A program made the translations under genes and the position numbers. A DNA stretch of 64,000 bases from NCBI GenBank assembly GCA_035495555.1, contig DATJFQ010000042.1:1-64000 (forward strand). Direction: 5' to 3'. Below the pieces are notes generated by a model that made no database searches, was not told the DNA's origin, and was given only the letters and a program-made list of their open reading frames with translations. This DNA is from DATJFQ01 sp035495555 (GTDB taxonomy: Bacteria > Acidobacteriota > Vicinamibacteria > Vicinamibacterales > 2-12-FULL-66-21). This document shows, piece after piece, positions 50,327 to 61,035 of the stretch (within the stretch, counting starts at the first letter, position 1; each line of letters begins with the position of its first letter).

Positions 50327-51708
50327 TCACTGACCCCGCTTTTCGCCTTCGCGTATCCGCGAGGCGAGGGTCGCCACTTCCTGTTTGAACACCCGTCCAC
50401 GCTCCGCGTAATCGCGAAACATGTCGAAGCTGGCGCAGGCGGGCGCGAGCAGGACCGTCTCGCCCGGGTGCGCCAGCACGAACCCTGTTCGAACCGCGTC
50501 GGCCATGCTGCGGACGCGGTGAACCGCGATCGACCCGGCAAGCGCTTCTTCGACAAGCGGTGCGGCCTCTCCGATCGCGATGACCGTCGCGCGCCGCGCG
50601 CGGAGCGCCGGCTCGAGATCGGCGAACCGGCCGCCTTTGAACCTGCCGCCGACGATCACGACCAGGGGGCCGTCGAAGCTCTCGATCGCCCGCAGCGCCG
50701 CCTCGATGTTGGTGGCTTTCGAATCGTTGACGAAGTGCACGCCGCCGACCTCGGCGACGGGTTCGAGCGCGTGTTCGAGCCCGGTGAACGCTTCCACCGC
50801 TCTCGTCATCGCGGCGGCATCGGCGCCGCAGAGCGACGCGACCGCCGACGCCGCGAGCACGTCGGCCACGAGATGCCGTCCGAGCAGACGCACCGAAGAC
50901 AGCGGCACCAGCGACTCCGTGGCGGACGCGTGGCGTCTCACGATGACGGCATCCTCGACGCGCACGTCGGCATCGGCGCGCCCCGCCATCGAGAACGCCA
51001 GCCTGCGCGAACGCGCGGCCGAGGCCATGGCCAGCACGGCCTGGTCGTCGGCGTTGATGACCGCCCAGTCGCGCCCCGTCTGGTTCGCGAAAATCCGCGC
51101 CTTCGCCGCCGCGTATTCCTGCACGTCCGCGTGACGATCGAGGTGATCGGGCGAGAAGTTCAGCACGACGGCAATCCACGGGTGGAACGTCTCGGTCGTC
51201 TCGAGCTGAAAGCTGCTGGTTTCGACGACGTGAATCGTCTCGTCGGTGGACTCGTCGACCTGCGCGCTGAGCGCAAGCCCGATGTTCCCGCCGACCAGCA
51301 CGCGGAATCCCGCCGCGTCGAGCATTCGCCCGGTCAGCGTCGTCGTCGTGGACTTCCCCTTCGTCCCCGTGATCGCGACAATCCGGCCCCGCAGCCATCT
51401 CGACGCGAGCTCGAGCTCGCCAATCACCGGAACACCCGCATCGCGCGCGGCAGCCACGTCGGGCTGGCGCGGCGACACACCCGGGCTCAGCACGATCAAG
51501 TCCGCCGACGACAGCCCGGCCTGGTCGTGTCCGCCGAGCGCCAGCGAGACGCCGCGGGCACGGAGCCGCTCCGCATCGGCGAGGTCCGTTCGGGCGTCGC
51601 TCAGCGTGACGATCGCGCCGCGACGCACGAGGAGTTCGGCAGCGGCGACGCCGCTTCTCGCCGCCCCGACGACGACCACACGCCTCCGATCGACCGAGAA
51701 CGGCGTCG

Positions 51709-51712
<4 letters not shown>
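50327..51712 (-). CDS. murD: UDP-N-acetylmuramoylalanine--D-glutamate ligase
   Basis: Adds D-glutamate to UDP-MurNAc-L-Ala. 461 residues. N-terminal nucleotide fold (VVVVGAARSGVAAAELL), ligase P-loop GTKGKSTTTTL near 119, NFSPDHLDRH and NDSKATN are MurD motifs. ATG 51712 overlaps the mraY stop by 4 bases. The frame extends beyond the start into mraY but without family sequence. Confidence 0.96.
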
Positions 51713-52796
<1,084 letters not shown>

Positions 52797-52797
<1 letters not shown>

Positions 52798-54197
52798 CAG
52801 GCGAACTCCACCTTCAGTCGATCCACGACGACATCCGTGTGGATCCCGTGAGAACCCTTCACGAGGACGAGGTCGCCCGGGCGAATCTTCTCGAGCGCGA
52901 TGTCCGCCGCTTCCTCGCTGGTGCGCGCGTACACGACCGCGGTTTCGGCCATGCCGGCGGACCTCGCCGCGGTCGCCAGATGCGACGCCGCGTCTCCGCC
53001 AACCGCGATGAGCAGATCCAGCGACGCCTCGCCGGCCGCTCGTCCGCACTGCTCGTGCAGCCGGATCGAGTGGTCGCCGAGTTCGAGCATTTCCCCGAGC
53101 ACCGCCACCTTTCGCGCGCTGCCGGTCGAGGCCCTGACGGTCTCGAGCGCGCGCATCAGCGCGGACGGGCTCGAGTTGTACGAATCGTCGATGAGGGTGA
53201 TGCCGCCCGGCATCCGCAGCAACTCGCCGCGATGGGCGGCCGGTTTCATCTCCGACGCGCGCCGCGCTATCTCGTCGAGCGGCACGCCAAACTCCGCGGC
53301 CACCGCTGCGGCCGCGAGCAGGTTCAGCAGATTGCCGATGCCCAGGAGCGGCGTCGACACGTGTACGCTGCCGGCCGGGGTGGTGAGCAGGGCGGCCATG
53401 CCATCGAGCCCGCGATGCTGCACCCCACTGGCGCGCACGGCGGCGCGGTCCGATAAACCGAACGTCACGGTCCTGCCCGCGAACGTGCCGATGCGCGACA
53501 CAATCCGCTCGTCGTCCGCGTTGGCAATCAAGCGGTCGCTCGCCCGCGCACCCTCGAGGATCTCCGCTTTCGCGTCAGCGATCCGGTCCGCCGACTCGAA
53601 GAATCCAAGGTGCGCGTCGCCGACGTTTGTCCAGACGCGCACGTCGGGCTCGGCGATGCCGACCAGCGTGCGAATTTCCCCGGCGTGATTCATGCCCAGT
53701 TCGACCACCGCGACATCAGGGCGCGTCCGCATTTCGAGCAGCGAGAGCGGCAGCCCGATGTGATTGTTCAAATTCCCCTTGTTCCGAAACACGCTGAACC
53801 GCGACGACAGGAAATCGGCCGTCAGCTCCTTGGTCGTCGTTTTTCCGGCGCTTCCGGTGATCGCGACCACCTGCGCGCCTGATCTGCGTCGAACCTCGCG
53901 CGCGACCTCCTGCAGCGCGCGGGTCGTGTCGCTCACCTCGATGGCCACGCGACCCGAAGGCACGCGACCCGACCGGCCCGTCTCGACCACCGCGCCCGCC
54001 GCACCGCGGTCGAACGCCGCCTGCGTAAACTCGTGCCCGTCGAACCGCTCGCCCCGTATCGCGATGAACATCTCGCCGGGCGCGACCGCGCGTGAATCGA
54101 TGGACCACCGTTCGATCCGCTCGCGCCCGTCGCCGGAGACGACGCGCCCAGCCGTCACGGCTGCGACTTCAGCGGCGGTCAGCGACACGTCCGTCAC
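52797..54197 (-). CDS. murF: UDP-MurNAc-tripeptide--D-Ala-D-Ala ligase
   Basis: Completes UDP-MurNAc-pentapeptide by adding D-Ala-D-Ala. 466 residues from GTG 54197. N-terminal substrate domain (SIDSRAVAPGEMFIAIRGERFDGH), ligase P-loop GSAGKTTTKEL near 115, VELGMNHAGEI and DDSYNSSP. The preceding murE stop is 3 bases upstream. D-Ala-D-Ala ligase (ddl) is not in this cluster. Confidence 0.96.
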
Positions 54198-54200
54198 GTG

Positions 54201-55715
54201 TTACGACACCCGCGACGCGCTTCGACGCTTCGCCAGCGCCGCCCGAGCGATTTCCACGTCGTCGAACGGCAGCGTGCGATCACCAATCACCTGGTATTTC
54301 TCATGGCCTTTTCCCGCGATCACGATCAGATCGCCGGGGCGGGCGTCGCGGATCGCCTTGTCGATCGCCTCGTGGCGATCGACGATGGCGGTCGACGCGG
54401 TGCCGCGCTGCCCTTTCGGCATGACCCGATCGGCGGGCGTCACCAGTCCGCGCCGAATCTCCTCGATAATCGAGGCCGGATCCTCGCTTCGCGGATTGTC
54501 GGAGGTCACGATGACGTAGTCGCTCAGGCGCGCCGCGACGGCGCCCATCAACGGGCGCTTCGTCCGATCGCGGTCGCCCCCGCAGCCGAACACCGTCACG
54601 ACGCGGCCGGCCGCGAGCGGCCGCGCCGTCTCGAGGAGGTTCTTGAGCGCGTCGTCCGTGTGCGCGTAATCGACGATGACCTTGACGTTGTCAATCGGAT
54701 CCGAGACGACCTGAAATCGCCCGGGGACGTGCTCGACGCTCGTGATGCCCGATTCGATGGCGGAAAACGGAAGATCGAGCGCCATCGCGGTCGCGGCGGC
54801 GGCAAGAATGTTGTACGCGTTCGGCCGCCCGACCAGGCGCGACTTCGCGTGCAGCGTTCCGCGCGGCGTGCGAATCTCGAACGTCAAGCCGTCGAGAGAG
54901 AACGTCAACGGGCCGGGCCGCACGTCGGCCGCTGCGTCGATGGCGTACGTGACCGGCCGGCGCGCCGCAGCCGCGAAGTCTGCCCCGCGGCGGTCGTCCA
55001 CGTTGATGACGCCCACCGCGCCGTCGGGCAGCATCTCGAACAGCCGGCGTTTCGCGGTGAAGTACGCCTCCATGCTTCCGTGGAAGTCGAGGTGATCCCG
55101 CGTCAGGTTCGTGAAGATGGCCGCGGAAAACCGCAGATAGTCGACGCGTCGCAGCGCAAGCGCGTGCGACGAGACTTCCATCACGCACGCGCCGCAGCCG
55201 GCGTGCACCATTTCCCGCAGCATCCGCTGCAGATCCGGAGCTTCGGGCGTCGTGCGCGAAGCATCGACGTCCCGCTCGCCGATCCGATAACCGATCGTGC
55301 CGATCCGGCCGCACCGCGTCCCTGCCGCTTCGAACATCGCGGTCAGCAGGTACGACGTGGTCGTCTTGCCGTTCGTGCCGGTAATGCCGATGAGCGCGAG
55401 CTGCTCGCTCGGGTCTCCCGCGAGAACGGCGGCGAGCGCCGCCAGCGCCTCGCGCGCGTTCTCGACCTGCAGCCACGGAGCCGTCACGCCGGCGGGAGGC
55501 GCGGATTCGGCGACGATTGCCGGTGCGCCTTTGGCGAGCGCCTGCGCCGCGAAGCGCGCCCCATCGGTCCTGGTGCCGCGCAGCGCCACGAAGACGACGT
55601 TGGGGCCGGCTTCGCGGGAATCGTAGGTGACGGCGCGCGCCTCGGCATCGCCGAGTGACGCGGGAACAGGTCCCGTGACGCCTGGCACGTGCGAGAAGAG
55701 CTCGCGGAGCGTCAT
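54201..55715 (-). CDS. murE: UDP-MurNAc-L-Ala-D-Glu--2,6-diaminopimelate ligase
   Basis: 504 residues from ATG 55715 (4-base overlap with the ftsI stop). DSREAGPNVVFVALRGTRTDG, ligase P-loop GTNGKTTTSYL and EVSSHALALRRV are MurE motifs; DNPRSEDP carries the DNPR sequence that selects meso-diaminopimelate, so the cell wall is predicted to be of the meso-DAP type. The same frame remains open far upstream inside ftsI and is ignored. Confidence 0.96.
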   Translation of the reverse strand: MTLRELFSHVPGVTGPVPASLGDAEARAVTYDSREAGPNVVFVALRGTRTDGARFAAQALAKGAPAIVAESAPPAGVTAPWLQVENAREALAALAAVLAGDPSEQLALIGITGTNGKTTTSYLLTAMFEAAGTRCGRIGTIGYRIGERDVDASRTTPEAPDLQRMLREMVHAGCGACVMEVSSHALALRRVDYLRFSAAIFTNLTRDHLDFHGSMEAYFTAKRRLFEMLPDGAVGVINVDDRRGADFAAAARRPVTYAIDAAADVRPGPLTFSLDGLTFEIRTPRGTLHAKSRLVGRPNAYNILAAAATAMALDLPFSAIESGITSVEHVPGRFQVVSDPIDNVKVIVDYAHTDDALKNLLETARPLAAGRVVTVFGCGGDRDRTKRPLMGAVAARLSDYVIVTSDNPRSEDPASIIEEIRRGLVTPADRVMPKGQRGTASTAIVDRHEAIDKAIRDARPGDLIVIAGKGHEKYQVIGDRTLPFDDVEIARAALAKRRSASRVS

Positions 55716-57799
55716 GGCGTCCCTCCGGTCGGCGGAGGGGTCCGGCCGAGCTGCAGCGTGCAGACGACGTCCGGGTCGAACGGAGAGCCCGCCTCGGGCG
55801 ACTGTTGAACGACGAGCCCGCTGCCCGACATGCGCGCCGTCATCCCGATGTTCGAGAGCAGCTTCAACGCACGCCGCGCGCTCAGCCCACGCACATCCGG
55901 CATCAGGCCGCTGCGGGCGGGCTCGGCCCTCGCCGTGAGGGCGCCGTCCGCGCTCGCGAGCGTGATGTCGCCTTCCTGGGCGGGATCGTGGCGGGCGACC
56001 AGCACGGGCGGCGGCGCGTTGAGGTTCGGGCCGACGCCGAGATACCTCAGCGCGGCTTGGGCGATGCGCTGGAAGATGGGCGCCGACACCGTCGCGCCGT
56101 AATAGCTGTTGGGTCCGTGCGGTGAGTCCATCACGACGATGATCGCAATGGCCGGATCGCGCGATGGAACGAACCCGACGAACGACGCGTTGTAGTCCGT
56201 ATTCGAGTAGCGGCCGTTCACGATCTTGTGTGCCGTGCCGGTCTTGCCGGCGATCGTGTACCCGGGGATCTTCACGTTCTTGGCGGTGCCGTGATCGACG
56301 ACGGCCTCCATGATCCCGGTCATCTCCGCCGCGGTTTCCGGCGAGATGGCCTGGCGCAGCTCTTTGTGCGGCACCTCGACGCGGCGGCCGTCCTTGATGA
56401 ACGCGCGGACCACCCGTGGTTCGATCAAGTGACCTCCATTGGCCACCGTGCTCGCCGCCGTCACCATCTGGAGCGCCGTGACGCCGACCTGATAGCCCAT
56501 CGAGACCGACGCGAGCGCGCTCGCATCGAGCTTGGCGGGGTCCCACACGATCCCCGGGCTGACGCCGCGGAAATCCGGCGCAAGCGCCTGGCCGAAACCA
56601 AATCGAGAGATGTACTCGCCGAGACGTTCCGCGCCAAGCCGCATACCGACCTTGATTGCGCCGACATTGCTCGATTTGGCGATGACCTCCGTCAGCGGGA
56701 TCGTCCCGAGGCCTTTGTGGTCGTCGCGGATCGTGCGGCGGCCGAACGTGATGTACCCCGGGCTCGTGTCGATCGGTGTCTCGGGCGTCATCAGATGTTC
56801 CTGAAGCGCCGCGGATGCCGTCACGATCTTGAAGGTCGAGCCCGGCTCGTAGATGTCCTGGATCGCGCGGTTCCGGCGGTCGTCGTCGTCGGACCGGACG
56901 AACGCGTTCGGATTGAACGTCGGATAGCTCGCCATCGCGAGGATCTCGCCGTCGTGCGGATCCATGATGATCGCGGTTCCGCCGGCAGCGCGGTTCTCGT
57001 CGACGCCGGCCTTGAGCTCGCGTTCGGCGATGTACTGCAGGTATTCGTCGATGGTCAGTTCGAGAGACGAACCCGGAGTGGGCGCACGCTCGACGCGGCT
57101 GTACAGCGCTTTGTGGCGCGCGTCGGTCTGAATGATGACCTTCCCCGCCTTACCGCGAATCTGCGCGTCATACGCGGATTCGATCCCGCCAAGGCCTCCC
57201 TTGTCGAGGCCGACGTACCCCAGCACATGCGCGGCGAGGTCCTTTTTCGGGTAGTACCGGCGGCTTTCCGTAATCAGCGTGATTCCCGGGAGATCGAGCG
57301 CTTTCACGCGGCGCGACTCGTCGGGTGAGATCTGCCGCGCGAGATAGGCGAACGCTCCCTCGCGCTGGAGCTTTTTGAGGATGTCCGCGCGGCGCTCGCC
57401 ATTGCAGCCGTCGAGCGCCTGACACAGTTCGGTCGCGACGGTCTCCGGATCGTCGATTTGCCGCGGATCGGCGGTGACGGTGTCGGCGTCCACGCTGAAC
57501 GCAAGCACGTGACCGTTGCGGTCCAGGATGTCGCCGCGCTTGGCCGCCGGCGTCACCGTCATCATCTGTTGCCGGTCCGCGCGCGCAACGAGGTCCGCGT
57601 GATCAATCACCTGCAGATACACGAGGCGCGCTTCGATGCCGACGGTCCACAGCGTCAGGAGGCCGGCGCAGACGACCACGCGCGAGCGCAGCGTCTCCCG
57701 CCACTCCTTCGCGCGGGCGGCATCCTCGCGCGCGGAGCCCCGCAACCGGGGCGCGAATCGCCACGGGACGCGGAATCGACTGGCGGACACGTCAGGCAC
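55712..57799 (-). CDS. ftsI: Septal transpeptidase FtsI/PBP with PASTA domain
   Basis: 695-residue class B penicillin-binding protein. One membrane helix (about 40-60), dimerisation domain, then the transpeptidase with Ser321-x-x-Lys324 (EPGSTFKI), SSN at 375-377 and KTGT in IAGKTGTAHK. The C-terminus carries one PASTA domain (MPDVRGLSARRALKLLSNIGM, about 625-690), which brings it close to SpoVD/PBP2x-type enzymes. It crosslinks septal peptidoglycan with FtsW. ftsL lies 14 bases upstream. Confidence 0.95.
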   Translation of the reverse strand: MPDVSASRFRVPWRFAPRLRGSAREDAARAKEWRETLRSRVVVCAGLLTLWTVGIEARLVYLQVIDHADLVARADRQQMMTVTPAAKRGDILDRNGHVLAFSVDADTVTADPRQIDDPETVATELCQALDGCNGERRADILKKLQREGAFAYLARQISPDESRRVKALDLPGITLITESRRYYPKKDLAAHVLGYVGLDKGGLGGIESAYDAQIRGKAGKVIIQTDARHKALYSRVERAPTPGSSLELTIDEYLQYIAERELKAGVDENRAAGGTAIIMDPHDGEILAMASYPTFNPNAFVRSDDDDRRNRAIQDIYEPGSTFKIVTASAALQEHLMTPETPIDTSPGYITFGRRTIRDDHKGLGTIPLTEVIAKSSNVGAIKVGMRLGAERLGEYISRFGFGQALAPDFRGVSPGIVWDPAKLDASALASVSMGYQVGVTALQMVTAASTVANGGHLIEPRVVRAFIKDGRRVEVPHKELRQAISPETAAEMTGIMEAVVDHGTAKNVKIPGYTIAGKTGTAHKIVNGRYSNTDYNASFVGFVPSRDPAIAIIVVMDSPHGPNSYYGATVSAPIFQRIAQAALRYLGVGPNLNAPPPVLVARHDPAQEGDITLASADGALTARAEPARSGLMPDVRGLSARRALKLLSNIGMTARMSGSGLVVQQSPEAGSPFDPDVVCTLQLGRTPPPTGGTP

Positions 57800-57813
57800 C
57801 GGACCTCCCCGCT

Positions 57814-58272
57814 CTAGCGAGCGGCGACGACGGACTTCTGTGGCGGCGCGGCCGGGACCACGCGCTCGATCACAATCGCCTGATCGGGCGACGGCGCGAC
57901 CAGGTGCAGTTGTTCAGTGGCGATCCGCTCGATACGCCGCGGCGCGCGCAGCGTTTCGATCTCGAGCCGCAACTGACGGTTGACCTCTTCTTCCGCCGCG
58001 CGCTGCTTCTGCATCTGTTCGATGCGATACCCGTGCTGCAGCAGCACGAAATGCTGCCAGCCCGAGAACAGCAGCACGACGACGAGCACGATGGCGATCC
58101 CTGCCGAGCGCCACAGCTGCTTCTGCCGCGCCTCGTCCACCTCCCGGACGATCGGGTTGTTCCTGATGTCCTTCTTGATCGCGTACTCGAAGTCGTATCT
58201 CATCGAGGGCGTTCGTCCCTCGGCGTCCCCTGCACGCTCTCTCGCGGCGCTCGTCCGTTCCGCGACGCTCAT
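57814..58272 (-). CDS. ftsL: FtsL-like division protein
   Basis: 152 residues with a short cytoplasmic part, one membrane helix (about 56-74, GIAIVLVVVLLFSGWQHFV), then a periplasmic coiled coil (IEQMQKQRAAEEEVNRQLRLEIETL). Sequence identity to FtsL is low as usual; the call rests on topology and position between rsmH and ftsI. ATG 58272 overlaps the rsmH stop; ATG 58203 is an alternative. It would bridge FtsQ/FtsB and FtsWI. Confidence 0.82.
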   Translation of the reverse strand: MSVAERTSAARERAGDAEGRTPSMRYDFEYAIKKDIRNNPIVREVDEARQKQLWRSAGIAIVLVVVLLFSGWQHFVLLQHGYRIEQMQKQRAAEEEVNRQLRLEIETLRAPRRIERIATEQLHLVAPSPDQAIVIERVVPAAPPQKSVVAAR

Positions 58273-59159
58273 GCGTACCTCTCGATGACGCGCAGCTTGG
58301 CGCTGCGGGACCGCGGATTGCGATCGATCTCCTGCTCGGAGGGCAGCATCGGGCGTTTCGTGAGCACGCGAAGCGATTCGCCGGTCTTCTCCAGCGCGCG
58401 AAAGGTGTGCTTCACGATCCGGTCTTCGAGCGAATGAAACGTGATCACCGCCAGGCGCGCGCCGCGCAGCAGCCGTCCGGCAGCGGCCGTCAGGAATGCG
58501 TCCATGCCCTCGAGTTCGCGGTTCACCCAGAGGCGAAGGCCCTGGAACGTGCGGGTCGCCGGGTCGATGCGCTGATAGCCGCGGTGCGGCACCGCGCGAC
58601 GGACGATGGCGGCCAGTTGCCCGGTGGTCGTGATCGGCTGTTCACGACGCGCGTTCACGATGGCCCGCGCGACGCGCCGTGAGTACCGCTCTTCGCCGAA
58701 TTGAAAAATCGCGTTCGCGATGTCGTCTTCCGCTGCGGTCCGCAGAAGGTCCGCGGCCGTTTCGCCGCGCGACCGGTCCATCCGCATGTCGAGCGGTTCA
58801 TCGCGCCTGAAGCTGAAGCCGCGCCCGTCCGCATCGAGCTGCATCGACGACACGCCCAGATCCGCCAGCGTCCCGTTGACGGCGTCGATCGAGCGCTCGT
58901 CGAGCACGCGTTCGAGGTCCCGGTAGTCGGCGTGCACCAGCTCGACGCGATCGCCGAACCGCGCGAGCGCAGCGCGCGCGATGTCGAGCGCCTGCTGATC
59001 ACGATCGAGGCCGAGCACCTTCGTCGCGCCGGCGTCGAGAAGCGCCCGCGTGTGGCCGCCGAGCCCGACGGTGCAGTCGACGAACAGTCCACCGTTGACA
59101 GGCGCCAGCAGTTCGACGACTTCCGTCGCGAGCACCGGTTCGTGGCGCGGCTCGCTCAT
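58269..59159 (-). CDS. rsmH: 16S rRNA (cytosine1402-N4)-methyltransferase
   Basis: 296 residues. Motif I FVDCTVGLGGHTRALL near residue 26, then LGLDRDQQAL, DLGVSSMQLD and FSFRRDEPLDMRMD are RsmH/MraW signatures. It methylates the ribosomal P-site base C1402. Start ATG 59159 (MSEPRHEPVL) overlaps the mraZ stop by 4 bases. Confidence 0.96.
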   Translation of the reverse strand: MSEPRHEPVLATEVVELLAPVNGGLFVDCTVGLGGHTRALLDAGATKVLGLDRDQQALDIARAALARFGDRVELVHADYRDLERVLDERSIDAVNGTLADLGVSSMQLDADGRGFSFRRDEPLDMRMDRSRGETAADLLRTAAEDDIANAIFQFGEERYSRRVARAIVNARREQPITTTGQLAAIVRRAVPHRGYQRIDPATRTFQGLRLWVNRELEGMDAFLTAAAGRLLRGARLAVITFHSLEDRIVKHTFRALEKTGESLRVLTKRPMLPSEQEIDRNPRSRSAKLRVIERYA

Positions 59160-59596
59160 ATCCCGAACTCCGCGAGCGCGCGCGCATCCTCGTCGGTGAA
59201 CGGCTCGCGCTGCATCTTCGCGACGAACCGCTCGTGGTTCCAGACGTCGAGCCACGCGTACTGGCCGAAGACGTCCACCTCGCCCGACATCCCCGCTGAT
59301 TCGCGCAGGCGCGAGTGGATCACGACGCGGCCCTGCACGTCGACGTCGGCGGTCTGTCCGTAGTAGTTCACGCGGTCGAAATACTTGAGTCGGGCAGGAT
59401 GGGTGGAGGGCACGCGTGCGAGCTTCTCTTCGAGCGCGAGCCAGACCGGCATGGGGTAAATGCGGACGTACTCCCCCGTCAGGCTCGTCACGAACAGCTC
59501 TTTTCCGTGCTGCTCTTCAATGAGGGCACGAAAGGCGTTCGGGATCTTGAGCCGCCCCTTCTCATCAATTTTGGCGGCGTAGTTGCCCCGGAGCAC
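59156..59596 (-). CDS. mraZ: Transcriptional regulator MraZ
   Basis: 146 residues from GTG 59596. Two DxxxR motifs, Asp11-Arg15 (DEKGR) and Asp86-Arg90 (DVQGR), mark the paired swapped-hairpin AbrB-type domains. MraZ forms rings and represses the dcw promoter by binding repeated boxes upstream of its own gene, and such boxes are present here. First gene of the dcw cluster. Confidence 0.95.
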   Translation of the reverse strand: MLRGNYAAKIDEKGRLKIPNAFRALIEEQHGKELFVTSLTGEYVRIYPMPVWLALEEKLARVPSTHPARLKYFDRVNYYGQTADVDVQGRVVIHSRLRESAGMSGEVDVFGQYAWLDVWNHERFVAKMQREPFTDEDARALAEFGI

Positions 59597-59664
59597 GACT
59601 GTTTACTCCACTTTGCTCCACAAAAATCCACCGCGATAGTAGAGGGGCCGTCCTCTGCTGTCAA
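59597..59664 (-). promoter_or_regulatory. dcw promoter with three MraZ boxes
   Basis: Minus strand: -35 TTGACA (59664-59659), a 17-base spacer, -10 TACTAT (59641-59636). Downstream come three GTGGA boxes (59631-59627, 59621-59617, 59611-59607) separated by exactly 5 bases, a 10-base period. Known MraZ sites are three or four TGGGN-like boxes with 5-base spacers, so this is very probably the autoregulatory operator. The first box spans the expected transcription start (about 59629), consistent with repression. The GTG start of mraZ follows 10 bases after the last box. Confidence 0.88.
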
Positions 59665-59717
59665 TCGCAAAATGTAGACAGCGAGCGGGTTACGCTAAAT
59701 TTTCGCCTGTGTCTGCA

Positions 59718-59739
59718 TGCTAGGATGTGCAGATCCGAC
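59718..59739 (+). promoter_or_regulatory. Extended -10 of ychF
   Basis: TGC-TAGGAT at 59718-59726 is an extended -10; its last T is 13 bases before the ATG at 59740. Transcription would start near 59733, giving a leader of about 7 bases without a ribosome-binding site. No clear -35. Confidence 0.5.
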
Positions 59740-60831
59740 ATGCTCAGAGCAGGCCTCATTGGGTTTCCCGCTTCCGGGAAGACCGCCCTCTTCCAGTTGT
59801 TGACCAGCGCGCGCGAGGCGCCCCGGCCCTCCGGCAAACAGGAGGCGAATGTCGGGGTGTCCCGCGTCCCTGACGAGCGGCTCGACCGGCTGACAGACCT
59901 CTTCAAGCCGAAGAAGCACGTGCCCGCCACTGTGGAGTTCGCCGACATGGGCGGGACAGGTGGCGTGCGCGCAGGTGCCGCTGCGCTGCTCGACGTCGCG
60001 GCGTTTCGCAATGCGGACGCGCTGCTGCACGTTGTCCGGATGTTTCGTGATCCGTCGGTGCCGCACGCGTCAGGTTCGATTGACCCCGCGCGCGACGTCC
60101 GGACGATGGAGGACGAACTGATTCTCGCGGACCTGGGCGTCGTCGAACGGCGGCTGGAGCGGCTCGAACGGGATCTGAAGAAGGCGGGCAACAACGCAGA
60201 ACTGAAGAAGGAGCTCGAGCTCCTCCAACAGTGCAAGACGACGCTCGAGGACGGACGCGCGCTGCGCTCGCTGGATTTGAGCGGCGATCAACTCAAAATG
60301 CTTCGCGGCTTTCAGTTCCTGTCGGCCAAGCCGCTCCTGCTCGTTCTCAATCTCGACGAGGCCGACCTGCCGCAGGCGGGGCGCGCCGCCGAACTCGCCG
60401 GGTTACAGGATTTCGTCTCCGGCGCGCGGACGCGCGCGGTGCCGATCTGCGCGAAGATCGAGCTGGAGATTGCGCAGCTCGAGGACGCGGACGCCAAAAC
60501 GTTCATGGCGGATCTCGGACTCGCGGAGTCCGGCCTCGATCGCGTGATCCGCGCGAGCTACGACCTCCTCGGCTACATCTCGTTCTTCACCGTCGGGGAG
60601 GACGAAAATCGCGCCTGGTCGATTCCGCGCGGCACCAACGCGCAGAACGCGGCCGGAGAGATTCACACCGACATTCAGCGCGGGTTCATACGGGCGGAGG
60701 TCGTCCGCTACGACCACCTGCTCGCGCGGGGCAGCATCGCGGCGTGCCGCGAGCACGGTGAGCTGCGCCTCGAAGGCAAGGAGTACATCGTCGTCGACGG
60801 GGACGTCATCAACTTCCGCCACGCGACGTGA
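59740..60831 (+). CDS. ychF: YchF/OLA1-family ATPase
   Basis: 363 residues from ATG 59740. Obg-like P-loop GFPASGKTALFQLL near residue 7; a G3-like FADMGG; the NxDE-type motif LNLDEADL; C-terminal TGS domain (YISFFTVGEDENRAWSIPRGTNAQNAAGEIHTDIQRGFIRAEVV). YchF binds ATP rather than GTP and interacts with ribosomes and stress responses. The P-loop reads ASGKT where most YchF proteins have NVGKS, and a coiled-coil insert lies near 120-160; this is a divergent member. Confidence 0.88.
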   Translation: MLRAGLIGFPASGKTALFQLLTSAREAPRPSGKQEANVGVSRVPDERLDRLTDLFKPKKHVPATVEFADMGGTGGVRAGAAALLDVAAFRNADALLHVVRMFRDPSVPHASGSIDPARDVRTMEDELILADLGVVERRLERLERDLKKAGNNAELKKELELLQQCKTTLEDGRALRSLDLSGDQLKMLRGFQFLSAKPLLLVLNLDEADLPQAGRAAELAGLQDFVSGARTRAVPICAKIELEIAQLEDADAKTFMADLGLAESGLDRVIRASYDLLGYISFFTVGEDENRAWSIPRGTNAQNAAGEIHTDIQRGFIRAEVVRYDHLLARGSIAACREHGELRLEGKEYIVVDGDVINFRHAT

Positions 60832-61035
60832 TCATCCGGGGGGCTTCGCCCCGCCGGACCCCCCATCGCCGTCGTTCGCGGGGCCCCTGCCCCGCTCGGC
60901 TCCGGCGGGCGCTGCGCGCCGCTCGCGCCGCACGTCTACTAACGCTTCGCCCCGCCCGACCCCCCATCGCCGTCGTTCGCGGGGGCCCCTGCCCCGCTCG
61001 GCTCCGCCGGGCGCTGCGCGCCGCTCGCGCCGCAC
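60832..61035. repeat. Tandem pair of about 91-base GC-rich repeats
   Basis: Two near-identical units, 60843-60933 and 60944-61035, each run from GCTTCGCCCC through CCCCCATCGCCGTCGTTCGC to GCTCGCGCCGCAC; they differ by a few bases and a 1-base insertion. A GGGGC-TTCG-CCCC hairpin opens the first unit and could end the ychF transcript. The units resemble other GC-rich repeats of the window (GGGGCGAAGCCCC type). No coding function is credible. Confidence 0.88.
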
